64,000 nt of DNA from NCBI RefSeq assembly GCF_029717145.1, contig NZ_CP099222.1:1364001-1428000 (forward strand). The letters run 5' to 3'. The stretch's first letter is position 1, and each line of letters begins with the position of its first letter. The position numbers were made by a program, and so were the translations under genes. Source of the DNA: Citrobacter freundii (lineage in GTDB: Bacteria > Pseudomonadota > Gammaproteobacteria > Enterobacterales > Enterobacteriaceae). A model generated the notes under the pieces. That model saw nothing but the letters and a program-made list of their open reading frames with translations. It was not told the DNA's origin and made no database searches. Shown piece by piece: positions 32,865 through 43,991 of this stretch.

Positions 32865-32889
32865 AACCCCCGCCTGTCGGGGGTTTTTT
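32865..32889 (+). terminator. Terminator between zipA and ligA
   Basis: AACCCCC and GGGGGTT pair around GCCTGTC and run into TTTTTT, 18 nt before the ligA ATG. Confidence 0.85.
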
Positions 32890-32897
32890 ATCATTGA

Positions 32898-34922
<2,025 letters not shown>

Positions 34923-34923
34923 G

Positions 34924-35142
34924 ATGGAAAAAGAGCAACTGATTGACATCGCTAATACCGTCATGCCCTTTGGCAAATACAAAGGGCGTCGGTTGATTGA
35001 TGTGCCGGAAGAGTATCTGCTGTGGTTTGCCCGTAAGGATGAATTTCCACCGGGCAAACTGGGCGAGCTGATGCAAATTACGTTGCTGATTAAAACTGAG
35101 GGGCTGACGCAGCTGGTACAGCCCCTAAAACGTCCGCTTTAA
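34924..35142 (+). CDS. ypeB: YpeB, DUF3820 small protein
   Basis: This 72-residue protein belongs to the DUF3820 family, recognised by MPFGKYKGRRLIDVPEEYLLWF. Its function is unknown. It begins one base after the ligA stop, so it is probably cotranslated. Its TAA stop overlaps the stop of the convergent yfeH on the palindrome TTAA. Confidence 0.88.
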   Translation: MEKEQLIDIANTVMPFGKYKGRRLIDVPEEYLLWFARKDEFPPGKLGELMQITLLIKTEGLTQLVQPLKRPL

Positions 35143-36137
35143 GCCTTTGCGGCGCGGCCTTCCTGCTGCGCCTGCAAGGCGTCAGTTTGTCGCTTATAGC
35201 GACGAGCCAGCACTGCGCAGACCATCAGCTGGATTTGATGGAATATCATCAACGGCAGCACCATCATGCCGATCACCGACGTCGGGAACAGAATGTTTGC
35301 CATGGGGATCCCGTTCGCCAGGCTCTTTTTCGACCCGCAGAATACAATGGTGATTTCATCGGCCTTATTGAAACCGCATTTACGCGCCACAAAGACATTT
35401 ATCCCGATCACAATAGCCAGCAGTACGACGCTGACTACCACGATAAACAACAGTGAACCTACCCCGACTTTGTGCCAGATCCCATTCACCACGGCTTCGC
35501 TGAAGGCAGAATAAACCACCAGCAGAATCGAAGACTGGTCCGTTTTAGCGATCCATTTTTTATGTTGTGACACCCAGTTACCAATCCACGGGCGTGAAAG
35601 ATGCCCCAGCACGAACGGCAGCAGCAGCTGCAGCATGATTTTACCCACCTGCTCAAGGCTGCCTTCTGCGCCATGCATATTCATCACCAGACCGACCAAC
35701 AACGGTGAGAGAAAAATACCCAACAGGCTGGAGGCGGAGGCAGAGCACACGGCGGCGGCCACGTTACCACCGGCCAGCGAGGTGAAGGCAATCGCCGACT
35801 GCACCGTGGCAGGCAAAATGCACAGATACAGGAAACCCGTGTACAGCATCGGATCGACGTTAACCGGTGCCCACCAGGCAAACAACACGCCCAGCACTGG
35901 GAAGACGACAAAGGTGCTGCACATCACCCACAGATGCAACCGCCAGTGGCTACCGCCGGCAATAATGGCTTCTCGTGAGAGTTTGGCCCCATGCATAAAG
36001 AACAGCAGGGCAATCGCTGCGGTGGTTAACCCTTCAAAGAAAGGGACAAATCCACCCTCGGCGGGAAAAAAAGAAGCCAGTAACACAACGGTAATCAGCG
36101 TCAACGTGAACGGATCGAGGATACGAAAAAGTTTCAT
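35139..36137 (-). CDS. yfeH: YfeH, bile acid:sodium symporter-family membrane protein
   Basis: YfeH (332 residues) is a polytopic membrane protein of the SBF-like group, with about ten hydrophobic segments (from LTLITVVLLASFFP onward) and a conserved FCGSKKSLANGIPMAN crossover region typical of the family. The substrate is not known. It is divergent from yfeR, a LysR regulator that may control it. Confidence 0.9.
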   Translation of the reverse strand: MKLFRILDPFTLTLITVVLLASFFPAEGGFVPFFEGLTTAAIALLFFMHGAKLSREAIIAGGSHWRLHLWVMCSTFVVFPVLGVLFAWWAPVNVDPMLYTGFLYLCILPATVQSAIAFTSLAGGNVAAAVCSASASSLLGIFLSPLLVGLVMNMHGAEGSLEQVGKIMLQLLLPFVLGHLSRPWIGNWVSQHKKWIAKTDQSSILLVVYSAFSEAVVNGIWHKVGVGSLLFIVVVSVVLLAIVIGINVFVARKCGFNKADEITIVFCGSKKSLANGIPMANILFPTSVIGMMVLPLMIFHQIQLMVCAVLARRYKRQTDALQAQQEGRAAKA

Positions 36138-36226
36138 AAAAGCTCCTGGAATTCGGTCGTACTAGTTTGCGTTTTTCTGTTTGAGAAATAAAATTGATTT
36201 ATTGCATCCATATATGAATTAAATCG

Positions 36227-37153
36227 ATGAATTACTCTCTGCGTCAATTGCGTATTTTTGTCACCGTCGCTCGGGCTAAAAGCTTTAGTCGGGCGGGGGA
36301 CATCATCGGCTTAAGCCAGTCGGCGGTGAGCCACAGCGTAAAAGAGCTGGAAGGGCAGACGGGCGTGCGCCTGTTGGACAGGACCACGCGAGAGGTGGTG
36401 CTTACCGACGCCGGACAACAGCTGGCAGCACGCCTTGAGCGTATCCTGGATGAGCTGCACAGCACGCTGCGCGAAGCCGGACAGGTTGGCACGCAGCTTA
36501 CCGGTACAGTTCGTGTCGCGGCCAGCCAGACCATCTCTGCCCATCTTATTCCCCAGTGTATTGCCCAGAGTAATGCGCTTTATCCCGCGATCGATTTTGT
36601 CCTGCATGACAGGCCGCAGCAGTGGGTACTGGAAAGTATTCGTCAGGGGGAAGTGGATTTCGGCATTGTTATCGATCCGGGTGCGGCAACGGACCTGCAG
36701 TGTGAAGCGGTGCTGTCGGAACCCTTCCTGCTGCTGTGTCGGGAGGATCATCCTTTAGCCGAGCGGGAGTGGGTTAATTGGCAGGATCTCCTGCACGAAC
36801 GTCTGGTGTTGCAGGATTACGCCTCTGGTAGCCGACCGCTGATTGATGCGGCACTGGCCCATTTCTCCATTGATGCCAACATTGTGCAGGAGATAGGCCA
36901 CCCGGCAACGCTCTTTCCGATGGTCGAAGCGGGGATTGGTATCAGCGTACTGCCCGCGCTGGCGCTCCCCCTGCCGCAGGGCAGCCATTTGCAGGTCAAA
37001 CGTCTGACGCCGGTGGTTGAACGACAGCTGATGCTGGCTCGACGTAAAAATCGCTCTTTATCGACCGCCGCTCAGGCATTGTGGGACGTCGTGCGCACAC
37101 AGGCCAGTGAATTAACCGCCGGTCGTGCGCGGGATCCGCTGTATCAGTTATAA
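36227..37153 (+). CDS. yfeR: YfeR, LysR-family regulator
   Basis: The 308-residue protein has an N-terminal LysR helix-turn-helix ([20 protein letters not shown] and [15 protein letters not shown]) and a C-terminal effector domain. In Salmonella YfeR is reported to regulate the adjacent yfeH and to respond to osmolarity. Here the two genes are divergent with an 89-nt AT-rich spacer, as expected for such control. Confidence 0.9.
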   Translation: MNYSLRQLRIFVTVARAKSFSRAGDIIGLSQSAVSHSVKELEGQTGVRLLDRTTREVVLTDAGQQLAARLERILDELHSTLREAGQVGTQLTGTVRVAASQTISAHLIPQCIAQSNALYPAIDFVLHDRPQQWVLESIRQGEVDFGIVIDPGAATDLQCEAVLSEPFLLLCREDHPLAEREWVNWQDLLHERLVLQDYASGSRPLIDAALAHFSIDANIVQEIGHPATLFPMVEAGIGISVLPALALPLPQGSHLQVKRLTPVVERQLMLARRKNRSLSTAAQALWDVVRTQASELTAGRARDPLYQL

Positions 37154-37333
37154 GCGCCTCCATGCCATTTCCGGCAGGAGAATAATGTGAAGTTGGGCGG
37201 GTTTAGCGCAACTCATCAATACCGATTTACTATCGATCGACGGGAAAAACTGTATTGGTAATCGATTGCGTAGTCTCGTTATAACATCGGGGTACGCTAC
37301 GTTATTTCGATTACTCAGTTTTAAGGACATCTC

Positions 37334-38167
37334 ATGAGCCACACTCTTTTCTCTCAGAATCCCTGGTATAGCGCCGATATCATTCGTGGTTATAAACCTG
37401 ACTTCACGCCACGCGTGGCGTTTATTCTCGGCTCCGGGCTGGGCGCGTTGGCCGAGCAAATCGAGGATGCGGTGGCGATCTCTTACGAGAAGCTGCCAGG
37501 GTTCCCGGTCAGCACCGTACATGGACATGCGGGGGAACTGGTGCTGGGGAATCTGGCTGGCGTTCCTGTGGCCTGCATGAAAGGGCGTGGGCACTTTTAC
37601 GAAGGTCGCGGTATGACGGTGATGACCGATGCTATTCGTACCCTTAAACTGCTGGGCTGCGAACTGCTATTTTGCACCAACGCGGCGGGTTCTTTACGTC
37701 CTGAAGTCGGTCCGGGCAGCCTGGTCGCGCTCAGCGATCACATTAATACCATGCCAGGCACGCCAATGGTTGGACTCAACGATGAGCGTTTTGGCGAGCG
37801 TTTCTTCTCGCTGGCGAACGCCTACGATGCAGACTACCGTGCAATCCTGCAAACCGTAGCGAAAGAAGAAGGATTCCCGCTGAGCGAAGGCGTATTTGTC
37901 TCCTATCCGGGACCGAACTTTGAGACGGCGGCAGAAATTCGCATGATGCAGATTATTGGCGGTGATGTGGTTGGTATGTCGGTGGTCCCTGAAGTTATCG
38001 CTGCACGTCACTGTGAATTGAAGGTGGTTGCGGTTTCTGCCATCACCAACCTGGCAGAAGGGCTGGGGAATGTGAAGTTATCCCATGCCCAAACGTTAGC
38101 GGCGGCGGAACTCTCCCGACAGAACTTCATCAATTTGATCTGCGGCTTTTTGCGCAAGCTGGCCTGA
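37334..38167 (+). CDS. xapA: XapA, xanthosine phosphorylase
   Basis: XapA (277 residues) is a trimeric purine nucleoside phosphorylase of the PNP/MTAP family that also accepts xanthosine. Family motifs are FILGSGLGALAEQIED, VHGHAGELVLG, GRGHFYEG and TNAAGSL. It begins the xap cluster, with the transporter gene next. An intrinsic terminator lies between them. Confidence 0.95.
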   Translation: MSHTLFSQNPWYSADIIRGYKPDFTPRVAFILGSGLGALAEQIEDAVAISYEKLPGFPVSTVHGHAGELVLGNLAGVPVACMKGRGHFYEGRGMTVMTDAIRTLKLLGCELLFCTNAAGSLRPEVGPGSLVALSDHINTMPGTPMVGLNDERFGERFFSLANAYDADYRAILQTVAKEEGFPLSEGVFVSYPGPNFETAAEIRMMQIIGGDVVGMSVVPEVIAARHCELKVVAVSAITNLAEGLGNVKLSHAQTLAAAELSRQNFINLICGFLRKLA

Positions 38168-38182
38168 ATAAAAACGATAACT

Positions 38183-38210
38183 GACCCCGCTTGCGGGGTC
38201 TTACTTTTTT
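38183..38210 (+). terminator. Terminator between xapA and xapB
   Basis: GACCCCGC pairs with GCGGGGTC around TT, followed by TTACTTTTTT. It ends 16 nt before the xapB ATG, so it should reduce xapB relative to xapA unless read through. Confidence 0.8.
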
Positions 38211-38226
38211 GGCAAGGAACGGAAAA

Positions 38227-39483
38227 ATGGGTATCGCCTCACGCTTAAAGCTCATGTCGTTTTTGCAATATTTCATCTGGGGAAGTTGGTTGGTGACCCT
38301 GGGTTCTTACATGATCAACACCCTGCATTTTACCGGTGCCAACGTGGGTATGGTTTATAGCTCGAAAGGGCTGGCGGCGATTATTATGCCTGGCATCATG
38401 GGGATCATCGCTGATAAATGGTTGCGCGCCGAACGCGCCTACATGCTGTGTCACCTGGTGTGCGCGGGTGTGCTGCTGTATGCCACCACCGTGACCGATG
38501 CAGATACCATGTTCTGGGTGATGCTGATTAACGCCATGGCTTATATGCCGACGATTGCGTTGTCGAACAGCGTCTCATACTCCTGCCTGGCGCAATCCGG
38601 CCAGGATCCGGTCACGGCTTTCCCGCCGATTCGCGTGTTTGGCACGATTGGCTTTATTGTGGCTATGTGGACGGTAAGCCTGATGGGACTGGAACTGAGC
38701 AGCGCCCAGCTGTATATCGCCTCCGGCGCCTCATTACTGCTGGCGATGTACGCGTTTACCTTGCCTAAAATCCCGGTTGCTGAGAAGAAAGTGGCAACGA
38801 CGCTTGCCGGTAAACTGGGACAGGATGCGTTTGTGCTGTTTAAAAATCCGCGTATGGCGATATTCTTTCTCTTTGCCATGATGCTGGGGGCGGTACTGCA
38901 AATCACCAACGTCTTTGGTAATCCGTTCCTGCATGATTTTGCCCGTAACCCTGAATTTGCTGGCAGCTTTGTCGTGAAGTATCCCTCTATTTTGCTGTCG
39001 GTGTCGCAGATGGCGGAAGTGGGCTTCATTCTCACCATTCCGTTCTTCCTTAAACGCTTTGGGATTAAAACGGTGATGCTGATGAGCATGCTGGCGTGGA
39101 CGCTGCGTTTTGGTTTCTTTGCGTTTGGCGATCCGTCACCGTTTGGCTTTGTGCTGTTACTGATGTCGATGATCGTTTACGGTTGCGCGTTTGATTTCTT
39201 CAACATATCCGGATCGGTGTTCGTCGAGCAGGAAGTCAGCTCCAACATTCGCGCCAGCGCACAGGGGCTGTTTATGACCATGGTGAACGGCGTCGGGGCG
39301 TGGGTGGGTTCAATCCTGAGCGGCATGGCGGTGGACTATTTCTCCGTCGATGGCGTGAAGGACTGGCAAACCATCTGGTTGGTGTTTGCGGCTTATGCGC
39401 TGGCGTTGGCCGTCATTTTTGCGCTGTTCTTCAAATACAAGCATGAGCCGGAAAGGTCCGTGCAGAAATCGCTGGCACATTAA
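38227..39483 (+). CDS. xapB: XapB, xanthosine transporter
   Basis: XapB (418 residues) is a proton-coupled nucleoside transporter of the NHS family in the major facilitator superfamily. Twelve hydrophobic segments are evident; conserved stretches include FLQYFIWGSWLVTLGSYM and FFNISGSVFVEQEV. The ATG at 38227 follows AAGGAAC; upstream in-frame codons lie in the terminator. Confidence 0.94.
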   Translation: MGIASRLKLMSFLQYFIWGSWLVTLGSYMINTLHFTGANVGMVYSSKGLAAIIMPGIMGIIADKWLRAERAYMLCHLVCAGVLLYATTVTDADTMFWVMLINAMAYMPTIALSNSVSYSCLAQSGQDPVTAFPPIRVFGTIGFIVAMWTVSLMGLELSSAQLYIASGASLLLAMYAFTLPKIPVAEKKVATTLAGKLGQDAFVLFKNPRMAIFFLFAMMLGAVLQITNVFGNPFLHDFARNPEFAGSFVVKYPSILLSVSQMAEVGFILTIPFFLKRFGIKTVMLMSMLAWTLRFGFFAFGDPSPFGFVLLLMSMIVYGCAFDFFNISGSVFVEQEVSSNIRASAQGLFMTMVNGVGAWVGSILSGMAVDYFSVDGVKDWQTIWLVFAAYALALAVIFALFFKYKHEPERSVQKSLAH

Positions 39484-39493
39484 TCCTTACCTG

Positions 39494-39521
39494 CGGCGGG
39501 CTAATGCTGCCCGCCGTTTTA
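39494..39521 (+). terminator. Terminator of xapB
   Basis: CGGCGGG and CCCGCCG pair around CTAATGCTG, followed by TTTT. Confidence 0.75.
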
Positions 39522-39582
39522 TGTTCTGTGATGCAATGTGGTAACTTTGCGCATTATCCTTCTCCGCTGGAGCGCATTACTC

Positions 39583-40467
39583 ATGGAACGCACGCATCGT
39601 ATCGATCTGAAGTTACTGCGTTATTTTCTGGCAGTCGCAGAAGAACTGCATTTTGGACGTGCGGCTGCCCGCCTGAATATGTCACAACCCCCGCTAAGTA
39701 TTCATATCAAAGAGCTGGAGCAGCAGCTCGGCACACTGTTGTTTATCCGGCATTCCCGTAGCGTGACCTTAACCCACGCCGGAAAAATCCTGATGGAAGA
39801 GTCACGCCGCCTGTTATCCAGCGCTAACCAGGCGCTGGCACGCGTGGAGCAGATTGGCCGCGGTGAGGCAGGGCGAGTCGAACTGGGCGTAATAGGCACG
39901 GCGATGTGGGGAAAAATGCGCCCGGTGATGCGGCGATTTTTGAAAGAGAACCCGAACGTTGAGGTTCTGTTTCGCGAAAACATGCCGGCAATGCAGATGA
40001 CGCTGCTGGAGCGGCGTGAGCTGGATGCGGGGATTTGGCGGATGGCGACAGCACCCTCGCCCGGATTTACCAGCCTGCGCTTGCATGAGTCTTCATTTTT
40101 GGTGGCGATGCCGGAAGAACATCCGCTGAGCGCTCGTGACGCCGTGCCGCTGGAAGCGCTGCGTAATGAATATTTTGTCACGATGCCTTCCATTCATACT
40201 GACTGGGCATTTTTGCAGCGAGTGTGCCAGAGCGCCGGATTTTCACCGATGATTATTCGTGAGGTGAGGGAGCCACAAACGGTGCTGGCGATGATCAGTA
40301 TGGGGATTGGTATTACGTTAATTGCAGATAGTTATGCGCAGATGAACTGGCCTGGCGTGGTATTCCGCCCGCTGGAAGAACGCATTCCTGCTGATTTATA
40401 TATTGTGTATGACCAACAGCAGGCAACACCTGCGCTGGAGAAACTGGTTGGGGCATTGACGATGTGA
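39583..40467 (+). CDS. xapR: XapR, LysR-family activator of xapAB
   Basis: XapR (294 residues) activates xapAB in response to xanthosine. The N-terminal helix-turn-helix region (LRYFLAVAEELHFGRAAARL and MSQPPLSIHIKELE) is clear. The ATG at 39583 gives the family start MERTHRIDLKLLRYF and the expected length; an upstream in-frame GTG at 39538 adds 15 residues and is less likely. Confidence 0.93.
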   Translation: MERTHRIDLKLLRYFLAVAEELHFGRAAARLNMSQPPLSIHIKELEQQLGTLLFIRHSRSVTLTHAGKILMEESRRLLSSANQALARVEQIGRGEAGRVELGVIGTAMWGKMRPVMRRFLKENPNVEVLFRENMPAMQMTLLERRELDAGIWRMATAPSPGFTSLRLHESSFLVAMPEEHPLSARDAVPLEALRNEYFVTMPSIHTDWAFLQRVCQSAGFSPMIIREVREPQTVLAMISMGIGITLIADSYAQMNWPGVVFRPLEERIPADLYIVYDQQQATPALEKLVGALTM

Positions 40468-40470
40468 TGT

Positions 40471-40549
40471 GTGCCGGATGGCGACTGACGTCTTATCCGG
40501 CCTACAACGACGTAGACTGTTGGCCTGATAAGCGCAGCGTATCAGGCAG
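40471..40549 (+). repeat. REP pair after xapR
   Basis: GTGCCGGATGGCG to TTATCCGGCC (40471-40504) and TTGGCCTGATAAGCG to ATCAGGCA (40519-40549) form a BIME between xapR and the tRNA operon. Confidence 0.8.
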
Positions 40550-40567
40550 AGAATGGCTGAATTGTTA

Positions 40568-40787
40568 AATTCTACGCATAGCAAAAAGGCGCCTTTAGGG
40601 CACCTTTTTACATTGGTGGGGCGTGCAGGATGACTCGCTTCGCTCGCCCTTCGGGCCGTCGCCGTGAACGGCTCCGTTGTCTCACTGCGTTCGACCCGAA
40701 CCTGCTGCAGATTCGAATCTTTGAATTCCGTGCATAGCAAAAAGGCGCCTTTAGGGCACCTTTTTACATTGGTGGGGCGTGCAGGAT
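40568..40787 (-). repeat. Duplicated tail of the lysV tRNA gene with terminator
   Basis: A 64-bp segment occurs twice at a period of 156 bp (40568-40631 and 40724-40787) with three mismatches near one edge. Each copy holds, on the minus strand, the last 18 nt of tRNA-Lys, the CCA end and the downstream terminator. The 92-bp interval between copies is GC-rich with inverted motifs (CTTCGCTCGCCCTTCGGGCC). Protein-like translations of this repeat (VERSETTEPF type) appear spuriously in many genome annotations. Confidence 0.85.
40739..40765 (-). terminator. Terminator of the valUXY-lysV tRNA operon
   Basis: On the minus strand GGTGCC and GGCGCC pair around CTAAA and run into TTTTT, starting 4 nt after the tRNA-Lys CCA end. 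A second identical copy is at 40583-40609. Confidence 0.85.
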
Positions 40788-40845
40788 TCGAACCTGCGAC
40801 CAATTGATTAAAAGTCAACTGCTCTACCAACTGAGCTAACGCCCC
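40770..40845 (-). tRNA. lysV: tRNA-Lys (anticodon UUU)
   Basis: A 76-nt tRNA with encoded CCA. The acceptor stem GGGGCGT pairs with ACGCCCC, the anticodon loop reads CTTTTAA, and the T arm is GCAGGTTCGAATCCTGC. It is the last gene of a four-tRNA operon. Confidence 0.97.
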
Positions 40846-40849
40846 GAAG

Positions 40850-40925
40850 TGGTGGGTGATGACGGGATCGAACCGCCGACCCCCTCCTTGTAAGGGAGGT
40901 GCTCTCCCAGCTGAGCTAATCACCC
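40850..40925 (-). tRNA. valY: tRNA-Val (anticodon UAC), copy 3 of the operon
   Basis: A 76-nt tRNA with the acceptor stem GGGTGAT/ATCACCC, anticodon loop CTTACAA and encoded CCA. Its sequence equals that of the copy at 40972-41047. Only 4 nt separate it from tRNA-Lys. Confidence 0.97.
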
Positions 40926-40971
40926 ACTTCGGTACTTCATATTTTGACAGAAAATCCAGCTGGCGAGAAAG

Positions 40972-41047
40972 TGGTGGGTGATGACGGGATCGAACCGCCG
41001 ACCCCCTCCTTGTAAGGGAGGTGCTCTCCCAGCTGAGCTAATCACCC
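40972..41047 (-). tRNA. valX: tRNA-Val (anticodon UAC), copy 2
   Basis: A 76-nt tRNA identical to 40850-40925, with anticodon UAC and encoded CCA. A 46-nt spacer separates it from the next copy. Confidence 0.97.
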
Positions 41048-41093
41048 ACTTCTCAATTTTCTGTTCTACACGGCGGAGACTACATAAAGTAGT

Positions 41094-41169
41094 TGGTGGG
41101 TGATGACGGGTTCGAACCGCCGACCCCCTCCTTGTAAGGGAGGTGCTCTCCCAGCTGAGCTAATCACCC
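41094..41169 (-). tRNA. valU: tRNA-Val (anticodon UAC), copy 1
   Basis: The promoter-proximal tRNA of the operon, 76 nt. It differs from the other two at one T-loop base (T arm reads GGTTCGAACC rather than GGTTCGATCC). Anticodon UAC, CCA encoded. Confidence 0.97.
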
Positions 41170-41186
41170 CCGCTGTGTGGAGTCGC

Positions 41187-41214
41187 ATTATAGGGAGAGT
41201 TGAAAATGAGTCAA
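41187..41214 (-). promoter_or_regulatory. Promoter of the valUXY-lysV operon
   Basis: On the minus strand TTGACT (complement of 41209-41214) and TATAAT (complement of 41187-41192) are spaced by 16 bp, with a GC-containing discriminator (GCGACTCC), as expected of a stringently controlled tRNA promoter. Confidence 0.85.
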
Positions 41215-41427
41215 CGCATTTTCTAAAGAAATTGTTCGTTCGTCGTAAATTTAAACAAAACGATCGCAAAACAGTCCATGCGGCATGATTTGTATACGAA
41301 AATGGCAAAGCGTGATGTTCCAACCTGAACAACATTGAGGAATCAGACCACGGTGATAGAATACGGGCCTGATAATCTTCCCAGGATTTGCCGGTTGTCG
41401 GCATCTTTATAAACGTAAGGCCATTTC

Positions 41428-42843
41428 ATGAAAATCAAAACTCGCTTCGCGCCTAGCCCGACAGGTTATCTGCACGTCGGCGGTGCGCGTACTGCTCTTT
41501 ATTCCTGGCTTTTTGCACGTAACCATAGCGGTGAGTTTGTGCTGCGTATTGAAGACACCGATCTCGAACGCTCCACGCCGGAAGCTATCGAAGCCATTAT
41601 GGATGGCATGAACTGGCTGAATCTGGAGTGGGATGAAGGTCCGTACTTCCAGACCAAACGTTTTGATCGCTACAACGCCGTTATTGATGAGATGCTGGAA
41701 GCGGGTACAGCGTATAAATGCTATTGCTCCAAAGAGCGTCTGGAACAGCTGCGTGAAGATCAGATGGCGAAAGGTGAGAAGCCACGTTATGACGGTCGCT
41801 GCCGCCACGGCCACGAACATCACGCCGATGACGAACCTTGCGTGGTGCGTTTTGCCAACCCGCAGGACGGTTCCGTTATTTTTGACGACCAGATCCGTGG
41901 GCCGATCGAATTCAGCAACCAGGAACTCGACGATCTGATCATCCGCCGTACCGACGGTTCTCCAACCTATAACTTCTGTGTGGTTGTTGATGACTGGGAT
42001 ATGGAAATTACCCACGTTATTCGTGGTGAAGACCATATCAACAACACCCCGCGTCAGATCAACATCCTGAAGGCGCTGAACGCGCCGGTGCCGGTTTACG
42101 CGCACGTGTCGATGATCAACGGCGACGACGGTAAAAAACTGTCCAAACGCCACGGTGCGGTCAGCGTGATGCAGTATCGCGACGATGGTTACCTGCCGGA
42201 AGCGCTGCTGAACTATCTGGTGCGTCTGGGCTGGTCCAGCGGCGATCAGGAAATCTTCACCCGCGAAGAGATGATCAAGCTGTTCTCTCTTGGTGCGGTA
42301 AGCAAATCGGCGAGCGCATTCAATACCGAAAAACTGCAGTGGCTGAACCATCACTACATTAACACTCTGGCGCCTGAATATGTGGCAACGCATCTGCAGT
42401 GGCACATTGAGCAGGAAAATATCGATACCCGCGTGGGTCCGCAATTGTCCGAGCTGGTAAAACTGCTGGGCGAGCGCTGCAAAACCCTGAAAGAGATGGC
42501 GCAGAGCTGCCGCTACTTCTATGAAGACTTTGCTGAGTTCGATGCGGATGCTGCGAAGAAACACCTGCGCCCGGTTGCGCGTCAGCCGCTGGAAGTGGTG
42601 CGTGATAAAATTGCTGCCATCACCGAATGGACCGCTGAAAACGTACATCACGCCATTCAGTCTACCGCTGATGAGCTGGAAGTGGGGATGGGTAAAGTCG
42701 GTATGCCGCTGCGCGTTGCGGTTACCGGTGCAGGCCAGTCTCCAGGATTAGACGTTACGGTGCATGCGATTGGTAAATCCCGCAGCATTGAACGTATTAA
42801 CAAAGCACTGGCGTTTATTGCTGAGCGTGAAAAGCAGCAGTAA
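41428..42843 (+). CDS. gltX: GltX, glutamyl-tRNA synthetase
   Basis: GltX (471 residues) charges tRNA-Glu. The class I signature [12 protein letters not shown] (residues 8-19) stands for HIGH, and KLSKRHG for KMSKS. The Cys/His cluster ([15 protein letters not shown]) matches the zinc-site region of the E. coli enzyme. It is divergent from the tRNA operon and ends in a strong terminator. Confidence 0.97.
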   Translation: MKIKTRFAPSPTGYLHVGGARTALYSWLFARNHSGEFVLRIEDTDLERSTPEAIEAIMDGMNWLNLEWDEGPYFQTKRFDRYNAVIDEMLEAGTAYKCYCSKERLEQLREDQMAKGEKPRYDGRCRHGHEHHADDEPCVVRFANPQDGSVIFDDQIRGPIEFSNQELDDLIIRRTDGSPTYNFCVVVDDWDMEITHVIRGEDHINNTPRQINILKALNAPVPVYAHVSMINGDDGKKLSKRHGAVSVMQYRDDGYLPEALLNYLVRLGWSSGDQEIFTREEMIKLFSLGAVSKSASAFNTEKLQWLNHHYINTLAPEYVATHLQWHIEQENIDTRVGPQLSELVKLLGERCKTLKEMAQSCRYFYEDFAEFDADAAKKHLRPVARQPLEVVRDKIAAITEWTAENVHHAIQSTADELEVGMGKVGMPLRVAVTGAGQSPGLDVTVHAIGKSRSIERINKALAFIAEREKQQ

Positions 42844-42862
42844 GACAGTCAGAGAGACAACA

Positions 42863-42894
42863 AAACGGCAGGCGCAGATCCTGCCGTTTTTTTT
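42863..42894 (+). terminator. Terminator of gltX
   Basis: AACGGCAGG pairs with CCTGCCGTT around CGCAGAT, followed by an eight-T run. The yfeD stop is 6 nt further on. Confidence 0.9.
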
Positions 42895-42899
42895 GGCAT

Positions 42900-43292
42900 T
42901 TATTCGGATTCATCAATGCCCAGACGGGTGAGAAAACTACGGATACCTTCGCGCGAAAGAAACAGCGCCAGTTTTTCTTGTTCCGCTGGTGACATGTTAT
43001 CCAACGCGCTGATTATTTGGCGACAGGCGTGGCTACGGACAACGTGCGTGTATTCTGCAACGGGTTCTTCAGCCTGATAAAATTCCGGGATTTTGCGAAA
43101 AGCTGGGATATTGAGAATAAATTCCCGCACGCCGGCATCAATATGAATAAGCCTTGCGCGACCGCCCTTCACACCGGGAAACTTTTCGGTTTTCCAGTTT
43201 TGTTCTCTGATCCAACGATTGACCGTTTGTTTCGCGACTCCGAGACATTCAGCCAGCTCTTCGGTGGTCATTTTGCTGCGTAATTTTTTCAT
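42900..43292 (-). CDS. yfeD: YfeD, HTH protein of the DUF1323 family
   Basis: The 130-residue protein has an N-terminal helix-turn-helix (MTTEELAECLGVAKQTVNRW) followed by a conserved PGVKGGRARLIHID segment. The C-terminal part (MSPAEQEKLALFLSREGI and LTRLGI) mirrors YfeC, so the two genes are tandem paralogues. It is probably a DNA-binding regulator; targets are unknown. The gap to yfeC is one base. Confidence 0.88.
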   Translation of the reverse strand: MKKLRSKMTTEELAECLGVAKQTVNRWIREQNWKTEKFPGVKGGRARLIHIDAGVREFILNIPAFRKIPEFYQAEEPVAEYTHVVRSHACRQIISALDNMSPAEQEKLALFLSREGIRSFLTRLGIDESE

Positions 43293-43293
43293 A

Positions 43294-43656
43294 TTATTTG
43301 CTGTCGCGGATCCCTAAGCGTTGTAACAAACCGGTAATGCCTTCACGCAGGATCAATGACGTAAACATTTTCTGTTCTGCTGGCGTCATTTCTTTCGCGA
43401 GGGTGATCAGCAGTGTTTCAATAGAAGAGTCGCCAGCTAAAGATAAGTTGTCTGATAAACCTTCAGCTGAACGCTCTGCACTGCGAATGTATTCGCGAAC
43501 TTGTTCGTTGACGTGAACCAGACGAGCTTTTCCGCCCTGAACGCCCGGTTTTGGTGACGTAGCCCAGCCTTCCTTGCGCACCCATTTATTAATGGTCTGC
43601 CGGCTGTAACCGGTCAGATTAGCAAGTTCTTCTGGCGTCATCCGTTCCTTGAACAT
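43294..43656 (-). CDS. yfeC: YfeC, HTH protein of the DUF1323 family
   Basis: YfeC (120 residues) shares the layout of YfeD: helix-turn-helix MTPEELANLTGYSRQTINKW, PGVQGGKARLVHV, and a C-terminal MTPAEQ with REGI and LQRLGI. It is a putative regulator and the first gene of the pair. Function is not established. Confidence 0.88.
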   Translation of the reverse strand: MFKERMTPEELANLTGYSRQTINKWVRKEGWATSPKPGVQGGKARLVHVNEQVREYIRSAERSAEGLSDNLSLAGDSSIETLLITLAKEMTPAEQKMFTSLILREGITGLLQRLGIRDSK

Positions 43657-43816
43657 AACGATTCCCTGAGTAGTCGTGGGGTTAATTAGTGGTTCAGTTT
43701 ATAGCACCATTTTACTAGAAACCGTGACGCGTTTAACTACTGAATGCGAGTTGTTGCGCAATGTTCTTCATTTGCCTGCTTTTTCAGCGATTGAATTCAG
43801 TGAGTTAATTTTGCCG

Positions 43817-43845
43817 TTGACACGCGCGAAGGGAATTCATATTAT
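43817..43845 (+). promoter_or_regulatory. Promoter of the two tRNA-Ala genes
   Basis: TTGACA (43817-43822) and TATTAT (43840-43845) have an ideal 17-bp spacer and a GC-rich discriminator (GCCGCCCGTC), 32 nt before the first tRNA. Confidence 0.88.
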
Positions 43846-43877
43846 GCCGCCCGTCAACTCGACAAGCTTTACGTGAC

Positions 43878-43953
<76 letters not shown>

Positions 43954-43991
43954 AATTTAATCCCACTAAATTTGGTACGTAAAGGCATCGT

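Noticed and set aside
40396..40923. Long open frame on the minus strand across the tRNA region
   Set aside because: It runs through tRNA-Val, tRNA-Lys, their terminator and REP DNA; the translation is the familiar spurious product of tRNA repeats.
41407..42651. 414-codon open frame opposite gltX
   Set aside because: Antisense shadow covering an essential conserved gene; no ribosome site or family resemblance.
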